NCBI GenBank assembly: GCA_025935675.1
Contig: JAICUU010000011.1
Location: forward strand, 1-33,646
Length of the DNA stretch: 33,646 nt
From: Burkholderiales bacterium
Lineage (GTDB): Bacteria; Pseudomonadota; Gammaproteobacteria; Burkholderiales; Casimicrobiaceae
Reading direction: 5' to 3'
Part shown: positions 7,844 to 14,589 of the stretch, piece after piece
Layout: each line of letters starts with the position of its first letter
How positions within the stretch are numbered: the stretch's first letter is position 1
Program-made: the position numbers and the translations under genes
The notes under the pieces: model-generated
Database searches by the model: none
What the model was told of the DNA's origin: nothing
Seen by the model: the letters and a program-made list of their open reading frames with translations, nothing else

Positions 7844-7872
7844 ATCATATACATGACATTGTCAAGCGGCAA
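7844..7872 (-). promoter_or_regulatory. Promoter of the gntR gene
   Basis: On the minus strand: TTGCCG (7872-7867), exactly 17 bases, TATGAT (7849-7844). The expected transcript start falls at about 7837-7838, on the ATG itself. The GntR-type palindrome 7845-7856 covers the -10. Confidence 0.55.
7845..7856. promoter_or_regulatory. Putative GntR operator, site B (gntR / TSUP divergent region)
   Basis: TCATATACATGA is one mismatch from the palindrome TCATGTACATGA and nearly identical to site A at 679-690. The similarity extends outward: GCAAT precedes the cores of both sites. It covers the gntR -10 and lies 27 bases before the -35 of the opposite promoter, so it could serve both directions. 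Confidence 0.65.
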
Positions 7873-7883
7873 GGATTCGGCGA

Positions 7884-7912
7884 TTGACGGCTCGTGCGGC
7901 GCAGGCAACACT
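7884..7912 (+). promoter_or_regulatory. Promoter of the TSUP-enolase-mutase unit
   Basis: TTGACG (7884-7889), 17 bases, AACACT (7907-7912). This is the same -35 as the tctC promoter and a near-identical -10, at nearly the same offset from the operator. The predicted start is near 7919, with a leader of about 50 bases to ATG 7970. No cobalamin riboswitch fits in so short a leader. Confidence 0.45.
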
Positions 7913-7969
7913 ATCGGGGATAGATATAAATGAATTTGGCCCGCTGCGCGCGGCATGAAGGATGGTCCG

Positions 7970-8707
7970 ATGAGCGACCTCGTGGTCCTCGTCCTCGGTG
8001 CGGTGGCGGGCTCGCTGGTGTTCGGGGTGTCCGGATTCGCGTTCGCGCTGACGGCCTCTGCGATCTGGCTGCAGCGCCTGCCGCCGGCGCAGGTCGTGCC
8101 GCTTGCTGTCGTGTGCCCATTGATGCTGAACGTCGTCACCCTTCCCGCGCTGCGCCGTGACATTCGTGTCGCGGCGCTGTGGCCGTTCCTCGTCGGCGGC
8201 ACGTTCGGCGTGCCGCTCGGCGTCCTCGTCGTGCTGCATGGCGACCGCCTCGTGCTCGCGCGCCTCATCGCCGTCATCCTGATCGCATACAGCGCATTCG
8301 CGCTGGTGCGCAGGCGCGCCGTCGAGCTGCGGCTCGCGACCGCGCCGGGGCGCGTCGCGGACGGCGGCGTCGGGCTGGTCGGCGGCATCCTCGGCGGCAT
8401 CGCCGGACTGTCGGCGGTATTGCCGAGCCTGTGGATCGGCATGCGCGGCTGGACCAAGCCCGAGCAGCGCGGCCTCTTGCAGTCGTACGGCTTCTACACG
8501 CAGGCGCTGACGATCACCGTGTTCGCCGGCATCGCCGGATTCGATGCCGCGACGCTCGAGGCGCTCGCGATCTGCCTGCCGATCGCCGTCGTGGGCAGCC
8601 TCGTCGGCTTCAGGCTGTTCCGGCGCATGAGCGGGGATGCCTTCCGACGCGCGGTCCTCGCGATCGTGCTCGCCGGCGGCATCGGGCTGCTGGTGCGGAC
8701 GCTCTGA
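7970..8707 (+). CDS. TSUP (TauE/SafE-like) membrane transporter
   Basis: About 245 residues with roughly eight hydrophobic segments in two repeats: LVLGAVAGSLVFGVSGFAF at the start and GLVGGILGGIAGLSAVLPSLW in the middle, the repeated Gly-rich helices of the TauE/SafE/YfcA family. Members export sulfite, sulfoacetate or other small anions, or exchange organic acids; the family alone does not reveal the substrate. I prefer ATG 7970 because AAGGA (7958-7962) is well placed before it; ATG 7955 in the same frame would add five residues (MKDGP) without a ribosome site. It is the first gene of the rightward unit, six bases before the enolase-superfamily gene. Confidence 0.85.
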   Translation: MSDLVVLVLGAVAGSLVFGVSGFAFALTASAIWLQRLPPAQVVPLAVVCPLMLNVVTLPALRRDIRVAALWPFLVGGTFGVPLGVLVVLHGDRLVLARLIAVILIAYSAFALVRRRAVELRLATAPGRVADGGVGLVGGILGGIAGLSAVLPSLWIGMRGWTKPEQRGLLQSYGFYTQALTITVFAGIAGFDAATLEALAICLPIAVVGSLVGFRLFRRMSGDAFRRAVLAIVLAGGIGLLVRTL

Positions 8708-8713
8708 CCGGCG

Positions 8714-9847
8714 ATGAGCGAGCCACGCGCAACGCGGATCGAAATGATCGACGCGCACCTCCTCGCGGTGCCGCTGATCGAGCCCTACCGGCTCGCGTTC
8801 GGTCCCGTCGAGCGCTACGACACGATCATCGTCGGGCTCGCCGACGCCGACGGCCGGCGCGGATTCGGCGAGGCGACGCTGCTCACCGGCTACACCGACG
8901 AGACGATTGGCGAGGCGTGGCCGGCGGCGCGCGAGCTCGCGCAGTCGCTCGCCGGCCTCGCGCATGACGACGTCGCCGCGCGCGCCGATGCGCTCGCCGC
9001 ACGCGCGCCGTTCCTCGCGACCGCGTTCCGCAGCGCGCTCGACATGCTCGCGGGCCATCCGCTGCTCGATGTCGATCGCGTCATGCGCGTGCCGGTGCTG
9101 GGGCTCCTGCAGGGCGCCGATGCGAAGGCGCTGGACGACGCTTTCGCGCGGCTCCTCGACGAGGGTTACCGCACCGTCAAGGTCAAGGTCGGCTTCGACG
9201 TCGACGACGATCTCGCGCACGTCGCGCGCGTGCAGGCCGCCGTCGCGGGGCGCGCGGCGATCCGCGTCGACGCCAACCAGGGCTACGACGCGGCGAAGGC
9301 CGTCGCCTTCATCAAACGCGTCGATCCCGCCGGCATCGAGCACTTCGAGCAGCCCTGCGCCGCCGGCGACTGGGTCGCGCACCACGCCGCCGCCGACGCC
9401 GCGGCCCGTACCGGCCTGCCGCTGATGCTCGACGAGTCGATCTACGGTCTCGCCGACATCGAGCGCGCGGCGCGCGAGCACGCCTGTCGCAACCTCAAGG
9501 TCAAGCTGATGAAGTTCGCAGGACTCGACGCGCTCACCGCGGCGATCGCCCGCATCCGCGCGCTCGGCATGCGCCCCGTGCTCGGCAACGGCGTCGCCTG
9601 CGACGTGTCGTGCTGGATGGAGGCCTGCGTCGCCGCGCGCCACATCGACAACGCCGGCGAGATGAACGGCTTTCGCAAGGCGACGCGCATGCTGCTCGAT
9701 CCGCCGCTCGCGTTCGAGGACGGCCACATCGTGCTCACGCCGGGCCTGCGGCCGACACTCGACCGCGCCGCGCTCGATCATTACACGGTCGATCGCGTTG
9801 CCGCGCGGCGGGCGAGCGTGGCGATGGCCGGAGCGGTTCCGCGATGA
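8714..9847 (+). CDS. Enolase-superfamily enzyme, muconate-lactonizing / dipeptide-epimerase subgroup
   Basis: 377 residues. The N-terminal capping domain is followed by a TIM barrel with the subgroup's active-site set. K156-V-K158 is the KxK acid/base pair; D186 (DANQ), the glutamate of EHFEQP (209-214) and D240 (DES) are the metal ligands. [11 protein letters not shown] carries the opposite-face lysine (K264 or K267), close to the IKLMK-GG form seen in N-acylamino-acid racemases and dipeptide epimerases. Such enzymes abstract a proton alpha to a carboxylate, giving racemization, cycloisomerization or elimination. It is not a methylaspartate ammonia-lyase, whose sequence signature differs. 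Its stop overlaps the start of the GlmS-like gene (ATGA), so it is tightly coupled to the B12 mutase genes. The true substrate is unknown. Confidence 0.87.
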   Translation: MSEPRATRIEMIDAHLLAVPLIEPYRLAFGPVERYDTIIVGLADADGRRGFGEATLLTGYTDETIGEAWPAARELAQSLAGLAHDDVAARADALAARAPFLATAFRSALDMLAGHPLLDVDRVMRVPVLGLLQGADAKALDDAFARLLDEGYRTVKVKVGFDVDDDLAHVARVQAAVAGRAAIRVDANQGYDAAKAVAFIKRVDPAGIEHFEQPCAAGDWVAHHAAADAAARTGLPLMLDESIYGLADIERAAREHACRNLKVKLMKFAGLDALTAAIARIRALGMRPVLGNGVACDVSCWMEACVAARHIDNAGEMNGFRKATRMLLDPPLAFEDGHIVLTPGLRPTLDRAALDHYTVDRVAARRASVAMAGAVPR

Positions 9848-10302
9848 GCGCGCCGCGCGCCGCCACGGCGACCCCCTTCACGCTGGTGACCGGCGTCATC
9901 GGCGCCGACACGCACATCGTCGGCAATCGCATCCTTTCGATGGCGCTCGAGGAAGCGGGCTATCGCGTCGTGTCGCTCGGCGCGCTCACGCCGGCCGGCG
10001 ACTTCATCCGCGCCGCCGTGGAGACCGCCGCCGACGCGATCCTCGTGTCGTCGCTGTACGGCCAGGGCGAGCTCGATTGCCGGGGCTTTCGCGAGCTCTG
10101 CATCGAGGCCGGCCTCGACGACATCCTGCTCTACGTCGGCGGCAACCTCGTCGTCGGCAAGCAGCCGTGGGACGACGTCGAGCGTCGCTTCCTCGACATG
10201 GGCTTCGACCGCGCGTTCGCGCCGGGCACGCGCGTGCCCGAGGCGCTCGCGATGCTCGGCGCCGATCTTGCGGCACGCACGCCGAAGGCGGCACGACAGT
10301 GA
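9844..10302 (+). CDS. Cobalamin-binding small subunit of a glutamate-mutase-like enzyme (GlmS/MutS-like)
   Basis: 152 residues, slightly longer than clostridial GlmS because of a short N-terminal tail. The B12-binding signature is intact: D22-x-H24-x-x-G27 ([11 protein letters not shown]24 being the lower cobalt ligand), SSLYGQGE and [11 protein letters not shown]. It should bind adenosylcobalamin and pair with the GlmE-like subunit encoded downstream. Similarity to GlmS is high along its length ([17 protein letters not shown] and FAPGTRVPE segments). It starts inside the stop of the enolase-superfamily gene, and its own TGA is part of GTGA that opens the bridging mini-ORF 10299-10367. Confidence 0.92.
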   Translation: MSAPRAATATPFTLVTGVIGADTHIVGNRILSMALEEAGYRVVSLGALTPAGDFIRAAVETAADAILVSSLYGQGELDCRGFRELCIEAGLDDILLYVGGNLVVGKQPWDDVERRFLDMGFDRAFAPGTRVPEALAMLGADLAARTPKAARQ

Positions 10303-10367
10303 GCGCACCGATGGCGTCGCTGCATGCAGCGCGAGCGGGGCCGCAAGCGCGGAGGCTTCGCCCGTGA
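10299..10367 (+). CDS. Bridging mini-ORF (22 residues) between glmS-like and mutL-like genes
   Basis: GTG 10299 overlaps the GlmS-like stop (GTGA). The TGA at 10365-10367 overlaps the GTG start of the MutL-like gene, again GTGA. The peptide begins VSAPMASL and ends ARRLRP. Its codons 17-20 (GCGCGGAGGCT) coincide exactly with codons 17-20 of the first unit of the 11764-11958 mini-ORF, and both contain the GGAGG used by the next gene. I read it as a translation-coupling linker rather than a protein gene; a real small peptide cannot be excluded. Confidence 0.4.
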   Translation: MSAPMASLHAARAGPQARRLRP

Positions 10368-11767
10368 GCCTCGCGCTCCTCATCGACTTCGGCAGCACGT
10401 ATACGAAGCTTCGCGCGCTCGATCTTGCGAGCGGCGACATCGCCGCCAGCGCGCAAGGCCCGTCGACGGTGACGAGCGACGTCAACGTCGGCCTCGACGC
10501 CGCGATGGCGGCGCTTGCACGCGTGCTCGGCGGCACGCCGCGCTTCGCGCACCGCCTCGCCTGCAGCAGCGCAGCCGGCGGATTGCGGATGGTCACCGTC
10601 GGCCTCGTCAAGGAGCTGACCGCGGAGGCCGCGCGGCAGGCGGCGCTCGGCGCGGGCGCGAAGCTCGTCGCGAGCCATGCGTACCGGCTGACTGCCGCGG
10701 ATGTTGCGCGCATCGTCGAGCGCGCGCCCGACATCGTGCTCTTGTGCGGCGGCACCGACGGCGGCAATCGCGACGTCGTCGTGCACAACGCGCACGCGCT
10801 CGCCGCGTCGACGCTCGCCTGCCCGGTGGTCGTCGCGTGCAATCGCGAGGCGGCCGACGACGTCGTCGCAGCGCTCGCCGCCGCGGGCAAGGCCGCGATC
10901 GCCACCGCCAATGTGCTGCCCGGCCTCGACACGCTCGACATCGAGCCCGCGCGCGCGGCGATCCGCGACGTGTTCATGCGCCGCATCGTCGCCGCCAAGG
11001 GCATCGAGCGCGCCGCCGCGCGCTTCGACGCCGTGCTGATGCCGACGCCGGCCGCGGTGCTCGAAGGCGCGCGCCTCCTGGCCGACGGCACGCCGCGGCG
11101 CAAGGGCCACGGTCCGCTCGTCGTCATCGACCCGGGCGGCGCGACGACCGACGTGCACTCGATCGGCCGCGGCGAGCCGTCCACGCCCGGGGTGATCCGC
11201 TACGGCCTGCCCGAGCCGTATGCCAAGCGCACCGTCGAGGGCGACCTCGGCATGCGCCACAACGCCGAGGCGATCGCCGCGGCGGCGGGCATCGACGCAA
11301 TCGCCGCCGATGCGGGTGTGCCGGTCGCGGTCGCGACGGACGCGATCGCGGCGTTGCACGCCGATGTCGAGACGCTGCCGCGCGATCCCGCGCAATTCGC
11401 GCTCGACGCCGCACTCGCGCGCGCGGCGATCCGCATCGCCATGACACGCCACGCCGGTACCTGCGAGACCGTGTACACCGCACAAGGACCGGTCAGCGTG
11501 CAGCGCGGCAAGGACCTCTCCGACGTCGGCCTCGTCATCGGCACCGGCGGCGCGCTCGTGCATGCGCGCAACCCTGCGGCGATCCTCGCGGTGGCCGCGG
11601 CGGACGCGGCCGATCCGCTGTCGCTGCGCCCGCGCGCGCCGCGCTTCGCGATCGACCGGCATTACCTCCTGTACGCCGCCGGCCTACTCGCCGAGGCGGC
11701 GCCCGACGCGGCGTTCGACCTCGCCACGCGACATCTCGATCTGCTGACCGAAGGAGCGACCGCATGA
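10364..11767 (+). CDS. MutL/GlmL-like ATPase, reactivase of the B12-dependent mutase
   Basis: 467 residues of the ASKHA (actin/Hsp70-fold) family. LIDFGSTYTKLRALD at the N-terminus is the phosphate-1 motif and VVIDPGGATTDVHS in the middle is the phosphate-2 motif. LACSSAAGGLRMVTVGLV and VLLCGGTDGGNRD are typical of the glutamate mutase MutL family. Its presumed job is to swap damaged cobalamin out of the mutase at the cost of ATP. The start is GTG 10364, with GGAGG at 10351-10355, and it puts the phosphate-1 motif right at the N-terminus as in the family. A longer in-frame reading from 10268 would run through the GlmS-like gene and is unlikely. The stop overlaps the ATG of the repeat mini-ORF. 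Confidence 0.92.
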   Translation: MSLALLIDFGSTYTKLRALDLASGDIAASAQGPSTVTSDVNVGLDAAMAALARVLGGTPRFAHRLACSSAAGGLRMVTVGLVKELTAEAARQAALGAGAKLVASHAYRLTAADVARIVERAPDIVLLCGGTDGGNRDVVVHNAHALAASTLACPVVVACNREAADDVVAALAAAGKAAIATANVLPGLDTLDIEPARAAIRDVFMRRIVAAKGIERAAARFDAVLMPTPAAVLEGARLLADGTPRRKGHGPLVVIDPGGATTDVHSIGRGEPSTPGVIRYGLPEPYAKRTVEGDLGMRHNAEAIAAAAGIDAIAADAGVPVAVATDAIAALHADVETLPRDPAQFALDAALARAAIRIAMTRHAGTCETVYTAQGPVSVQRGKDLSDVGLVIGTGGALVHARNPAAILAVAAADAADPLSLRPRAPRFAIDRHYLLYAAGLLAEAAPDAAFDLATRHLDLLTEGATA

Positions 11768-11958
11768 GCACGCCGGGCCGTCCCAAGTGCGAATCAGCCC
11801 CGAAGCGCGCAGCGCGGAGGCTCGTCCGATCCACGCCGGGCCGTCCCAAGTGCGAATCAGCCCCGAAGCGCGCAGCGCGGAGGCTCGTCCGATCCACGCC
11901 GGGCCGTCCCAAGTGCGAATCAGCCCCGCAGCACGCAGCGCGCAGGGTGGGCCAATGA
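11764..11958 (+). CDS. Bridging mini-ORF made of three 21-residue repeats, between mutL-like and glmE-like genes
   Basis: ATG 11764 overlaps the MutL-like stop (ATGA) and TGA 11956-11958 overlaps the ATG of the GlmE-like gene (ATGA). The 64-residue product is three copies of a very basic unit that starts STPGRPKCESAPKRAAR. Copies 1 and 2 are identical in DNA; copy 3 diverges at its end, where AGGGTGGG becomes the ribosome site of glmE. It has one cysteine per unit and no recognised domain. The unit length of 63 bases keeps the frame whatever the copy number. A coupling or spacing role seems likelier than an enzyme-associated peptide. Confidence 0.45.
   Translation: MSTPGRPKCESAPKRAARRLVRSTPGRPKCESAPKRAARRLVRSTPGRPKCESAPQHAARRVGQ
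11769..11957 (+). repeat. Tandem repeat, 3 x 63 bp
   Basis: Units at 11769-11831, 11832-11894 and 11895-11957. The first two are identical over 63 bases. The third matches for about the first two thirds, then differs where the start site of the GlmE-like gene lies. Units 1 and 2 each carry GGAGG (11816-11820 and 11879-11883) without a start codon at the right distance, as if a ribosome-site segment had been duplicated. Confidence 0.95.
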
Positions 11959-13466
11959 ACGACATCGCGAGCCCCAAAGCCGTCGCAGCGCCGCTGCGCG
12001 AAACGGCGATCCCGGACGACGATTTCCAGGCGATGCGCGTCGCCAACCTCGCGCGCTGGCCGACCGGCGCCGCCGTCGATTTCGACGAGGCGGTCGCGTT
12101 CCACCACGCGCTGCCGCCGCACAAGCGACTCGCCGATGCGATGCGCCGCGCGCACGACGGGCGGCGCTGCCTCACGCAACCGCGCGGCGGCTTCGGCACG
12201 CTGGCGATGCAAAAGGCGCTGATGATCGCGCTCGACCGCGACGGCCTCGCCGACATCGTGCCGACGACCACCGACAGCTACACGCGCAACGAGCAGTTCG
12301 CCGCGGCGGGGAAGGGCGTCGAGGAGTCCGAGCGACTCGGGCGCTCGCTGCTCAACGGCTTTCCGATCGTCAACTACGGCGTCGCCGCCGCGCGCGAGCT
12401 CATCGGCGCGATCGACAAGCCGGCGATCATGCTCACCGGCACGTCGATGCCGAAGCTCACCAGCGAGATCGGCTTCGCCGCGGGCTACACGGGCTACCTC
12501 GGCTCCGGCATCGCCTACACGACGTCGTACATCAAGGAGCTGTCGATCGCCGACGGCATCCGCAACTACCAGTACCTCGACCGCCTCGCCGCGCATTACG
12601 CGTCGCATGGCGTCGAGCTGCACCGCCGCCAGCCGGGTTTCCTCACCGGCACCAACATCCCGCCCTGCATCGCCATCGCGATCGCGGTGCTCGATTGCCT
12701 GCTCGCCGCCGCGCAGGGCGTTCGCCACTACGGCCTCGAGCTCGCGCAGACGCTGCACCTCGTGCAGGACGCCGCGGCGATCGCCGCCTGCGAGGCGCTC
12801 GCGCAGGAGTACCTCGCGAGGAAAGGCTATCGCGACGTGTTCACGCCGGTCACCTCACTGCACTGGATGGGCGCGTGGCCGCACGATGCCGCGCAGGCGG
12901 CAACGCTGGTGAGCTACGGCGGCACGCTCGCGGCGATCGGCGGCGCGACGAGCGTCACCACCAAGTCGACGCACGAGGCGCACGGCATCCCGACACCCGA
13001 GGCGAACGCCGAGGGCCTGCGGATCACGCGGATGGCGATCTACCTCGCGCGCGGCATTCGCCTCGACGGCCTCGCCGAATACGAGGCCGAGCGCACGCTG
13101 ATCGAGCGCGAGGTGCGCGCGATCGTCGACAAGGTGCTCGAGATGGGCGATGGCGACGTCGCGGTGGGCACGGTGCGCGCGTTCGAGGCCGGCGTGCTCG
13201 ACGTGCCATGGTCGCCCAATCGCCACGTGAAAAGCCGCGTGATGCCGGCGCGCGACGCGCGCGGCTACCTGCGCATCTTCGACGCCGGCGCGCTGCCGCT
13301 GCCGCGCGACGTGCTGGAGGTCCACGCCGAGGGCTTGCGCGAGCGCGCCGCACGCGAAGGCGTGGCGTGCGACCGCGAGCTCGCGATCCGCAGCGTCTAC
13401 GAGCTCTCCGAGCCGCTCGCGATGCTCGCGCCCGACCGGCCGATGCCCGCCGCGGCGGCCCGGTGA
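11955..13466 (+). CDS. Catalytic large subunit of a glutamate-mutase-like B12 enzyme (GlmE-like), substrate residues altered
   Basis: 503 residues, collinear with Clostridium cochlearium GlmE as I remember it (constant offset of 11 residues through the key positions). Shared stretches are ARWPTG, LTQPRGG, YTR, GRSLLNGFP-VNYGV, FLTGTNIPP, GTVRAFEAGVLDVP. Adenosine-binding Lys326 and Glu330 correspond to K337 and E341 (KSTHE). Of the substrate arginines, Arg66 and Arg100 are R77 and R111, but Arg149 is L160. Glu171, which holds the substrate amino group, is L182. Tyr177 and Tyr181 are kept (Y188, Y192). It should carry out an adenosylcobalamin radical carbon-skeleton rearrangement, probably not on glutamate. 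Start ATG 11955 is preceded by AGGGTGGG; an in-frame GTG at 11787 would only add repeat-encoded sequence. Confidence 0.9.
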   Translation: MNDIASPKAVAAPLRETAIPDDDFQAMRVANLARWPTGAAVDFDEAVAFHHALPPHKRLADAMRRAHDGRRCLTQPRGGFGTLAMQKALMIALDRDGLADIVPTTTDSYTRNEQFAAAGKGVEESERLGRSLLNGFPIVNYGVAAARELIGAIDKPAIMLTGTSMPKLTSEIGFAAGYTGYLGSGIAYTTSYIKELSIADGIRNYQYLDRLAAHYASHGVELHRRQPGFLTGTNIPPCIAIAIAVLDCLLAAAQGVRHYGLELAQTLHLVQDAAAIAACEALAQEYLARKGYRDVFTPVTSLHWMGAWPHDAAQAATLVSYGGTLAAIGGATSVTTKSTHEAHGIPTPEANAEGLRITRMAIYLARGIRLDGLAEYEAERTLIEREVRAIVDKVLEMGDGDVAVGTVRAFEAGVLDVPWSPNRHVKSRVMPARDARGYLRIFDAGALPLPRDVLEVHAEGLRERAAREGVACDRELAIRSVYELSEPLAMLAPDRPMPAAAAR

Positions 13467-14494
13467 TGAATTCGCGGATCGGCAGTGACGCCGTCGCGGC
13501 GACGATGCCCGCGGTCGCCGTCGACGCGTTCGGCGGTCCCGACGCGCTGGTGCTGCGCGACGTGCCGCGGCCCGCGCCGGGGCCGGGCGAGGTGCGCGTC
13601 AAGGTCCGCCGCGCGGGCGTCAACTACATCGACGTCTACATGCGCAACGGCACCTACGCACGCTCGCACACGTATCCGACGCCGCTGCCGATGATCCTCG
13701 GCATGGAAGGTGCCGGTGCCGTCGACGCGGTCGGCGAGGGCGCCGGCGCGTGGCGCCCCGGCACGCGCGTCGCATGGTGCTTAAGCCGCGGGGCCTACGC
13801 GGGCTTCGCGATCGTGCCGGCATGGAAGCTCGTCGCGGTGCCCGACGCGATTGCCGACGACGTCGCCTGCGCGCTGATGCTGCAGGGATCGACGGCGCAT
13901 TACCTTACGCATTCGGCGTACCCGCTCGCCGCGGGTCACACCTGCCTCGTGCACGCGGGTGCGGGCGGCGTGGGCCAACTGCTGATCCAGCTCGCCAAGG
14001 CGCGCGGCGCGGTCGTGATCACGACCGTCGGCAGCGACGACAAGGCGACGATCGCGACGGGGCTGGGCGCCGATCACGTCATCCGCTACCGCGACGTCGA
14101 CTTCGCGCCGGTCGTGCGCGAGCTGACGCAAGGCCGCGGCGTCGACGTCGTCTACGATTCCGTGGGCCGCGACACCCTCGCACGAAGCCTCGAGGTGCTG
14201 CGCCGCCGCGGCCTGTGCGTGCTGTTCGGCGCGAGCTCGGGCGCCGTGGAGTCGATCGCGCCGCTCGCGCTCGCCGAGGCGGGCTCCGTGTTCTTCACGC
14301 GGCCGCATCTCGCCGACTACATGGCCGACGCTGCGGAGATCCGCGCGCGCGCCGCGGACCTCTTCGCCGCCATCGCCGCCGGCCGCCTGCGTGTCGCCAT
14401 CGATCGCACGCTGCCGCTCGCGCGCGCGGCCGTCGCGCACCGGGCGATCGAGGCGCGCGAGACGCGCGGCAAGCTCCTGCTCGCCGTCGACTGA
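13466..14494 (+). CDS. Zeta-crystallin-type NAD(P)H:quinone oxidoreductase (MDR superfamily)
   Basis: 342 residues. GroES-like N-domain (PGPGEVRVKVRRAGVNYIDVYMRNG) and Rossmann domain with HAGAGGVGQLLIQLAKARGA, followed by GADHVIRYRDVDF and VDVVYDSVGRDTL, all typical of QOR. No zinc-binding cysteine/histidine set is visible. It reduces quinones or enones with NADPH; in this cluster it might reduce an unsaturated intermediate, which is inference only. ATG 13466 overlaps the GlmE-like stop (TGATG); ATG 13505 in the same frame is an alternative. It is the last gene of the unit, and no T-rich terminator follows. Confidence 0.88.
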   Translation: MNSRIGSDAVAATMPAVAVDAFGGPDALVLRDVPRPAPGPGEVRVKVRRAGVNYIDVYMRNGTYARSHTYPTPLPMILGMEGAGAVDAVGEGAGAWRPGTRVAWCLSRGAYAGFAIVPAWKLVAVPDAIADDVACALMLQGSTAHYLTHSAYPLAAGHTCLVHAGAGGVGQLLIQLAKARGAVVITTVGSDDKATIATGLGADHVIRYRDVDFAPVVRELTQGRGVDVVYDSVGRDTLARSLEVLRRRGLCVLFGASSGAVESIAPLALAEAGSVFFTRPHLADYMADAAEIRARAADLFAAIAAGRLRVAIDRTLPLARAAVAHRAIEARETRGKLLLAVD

Positions 14495-14589
14495 GGCGGG
14501 CCAGGCGTCCCCCGCACGGACGAGCAAATCGCCGCACCCGGCTTTGCTAGACTGCCTCGCATCGCTCTCACCCTCGCCGGAGGCGCCGC

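Noticed and set aside
7844-7865. TTGACA (7865-7860, minus) as the -35 of gntR
   Set aside because: It is only 10 bases from the TATGAT -10. TTGCCG at the exact 17-base distance fits better.
7913-7969. A cobalamin riboswitch before the B12 mutase unit
   Set aside because: The leader is about 50 bases and has no B12-box-like sequence; too short for the fold.
11787-11954. A longer GlmE-like protein starting at GTG 11787
   Set aside because: The extra 56 residues are encoded by the repeat in another frame and are not part of the family; ATG 11955 has a ribosome site and the family-like N-terminus.
11769-11957. 63-bp repeats as a CRISPR array
   Set aside because: The units are directly adjacent without unique spacers and no cas gene is present; it is a tandem duplication.
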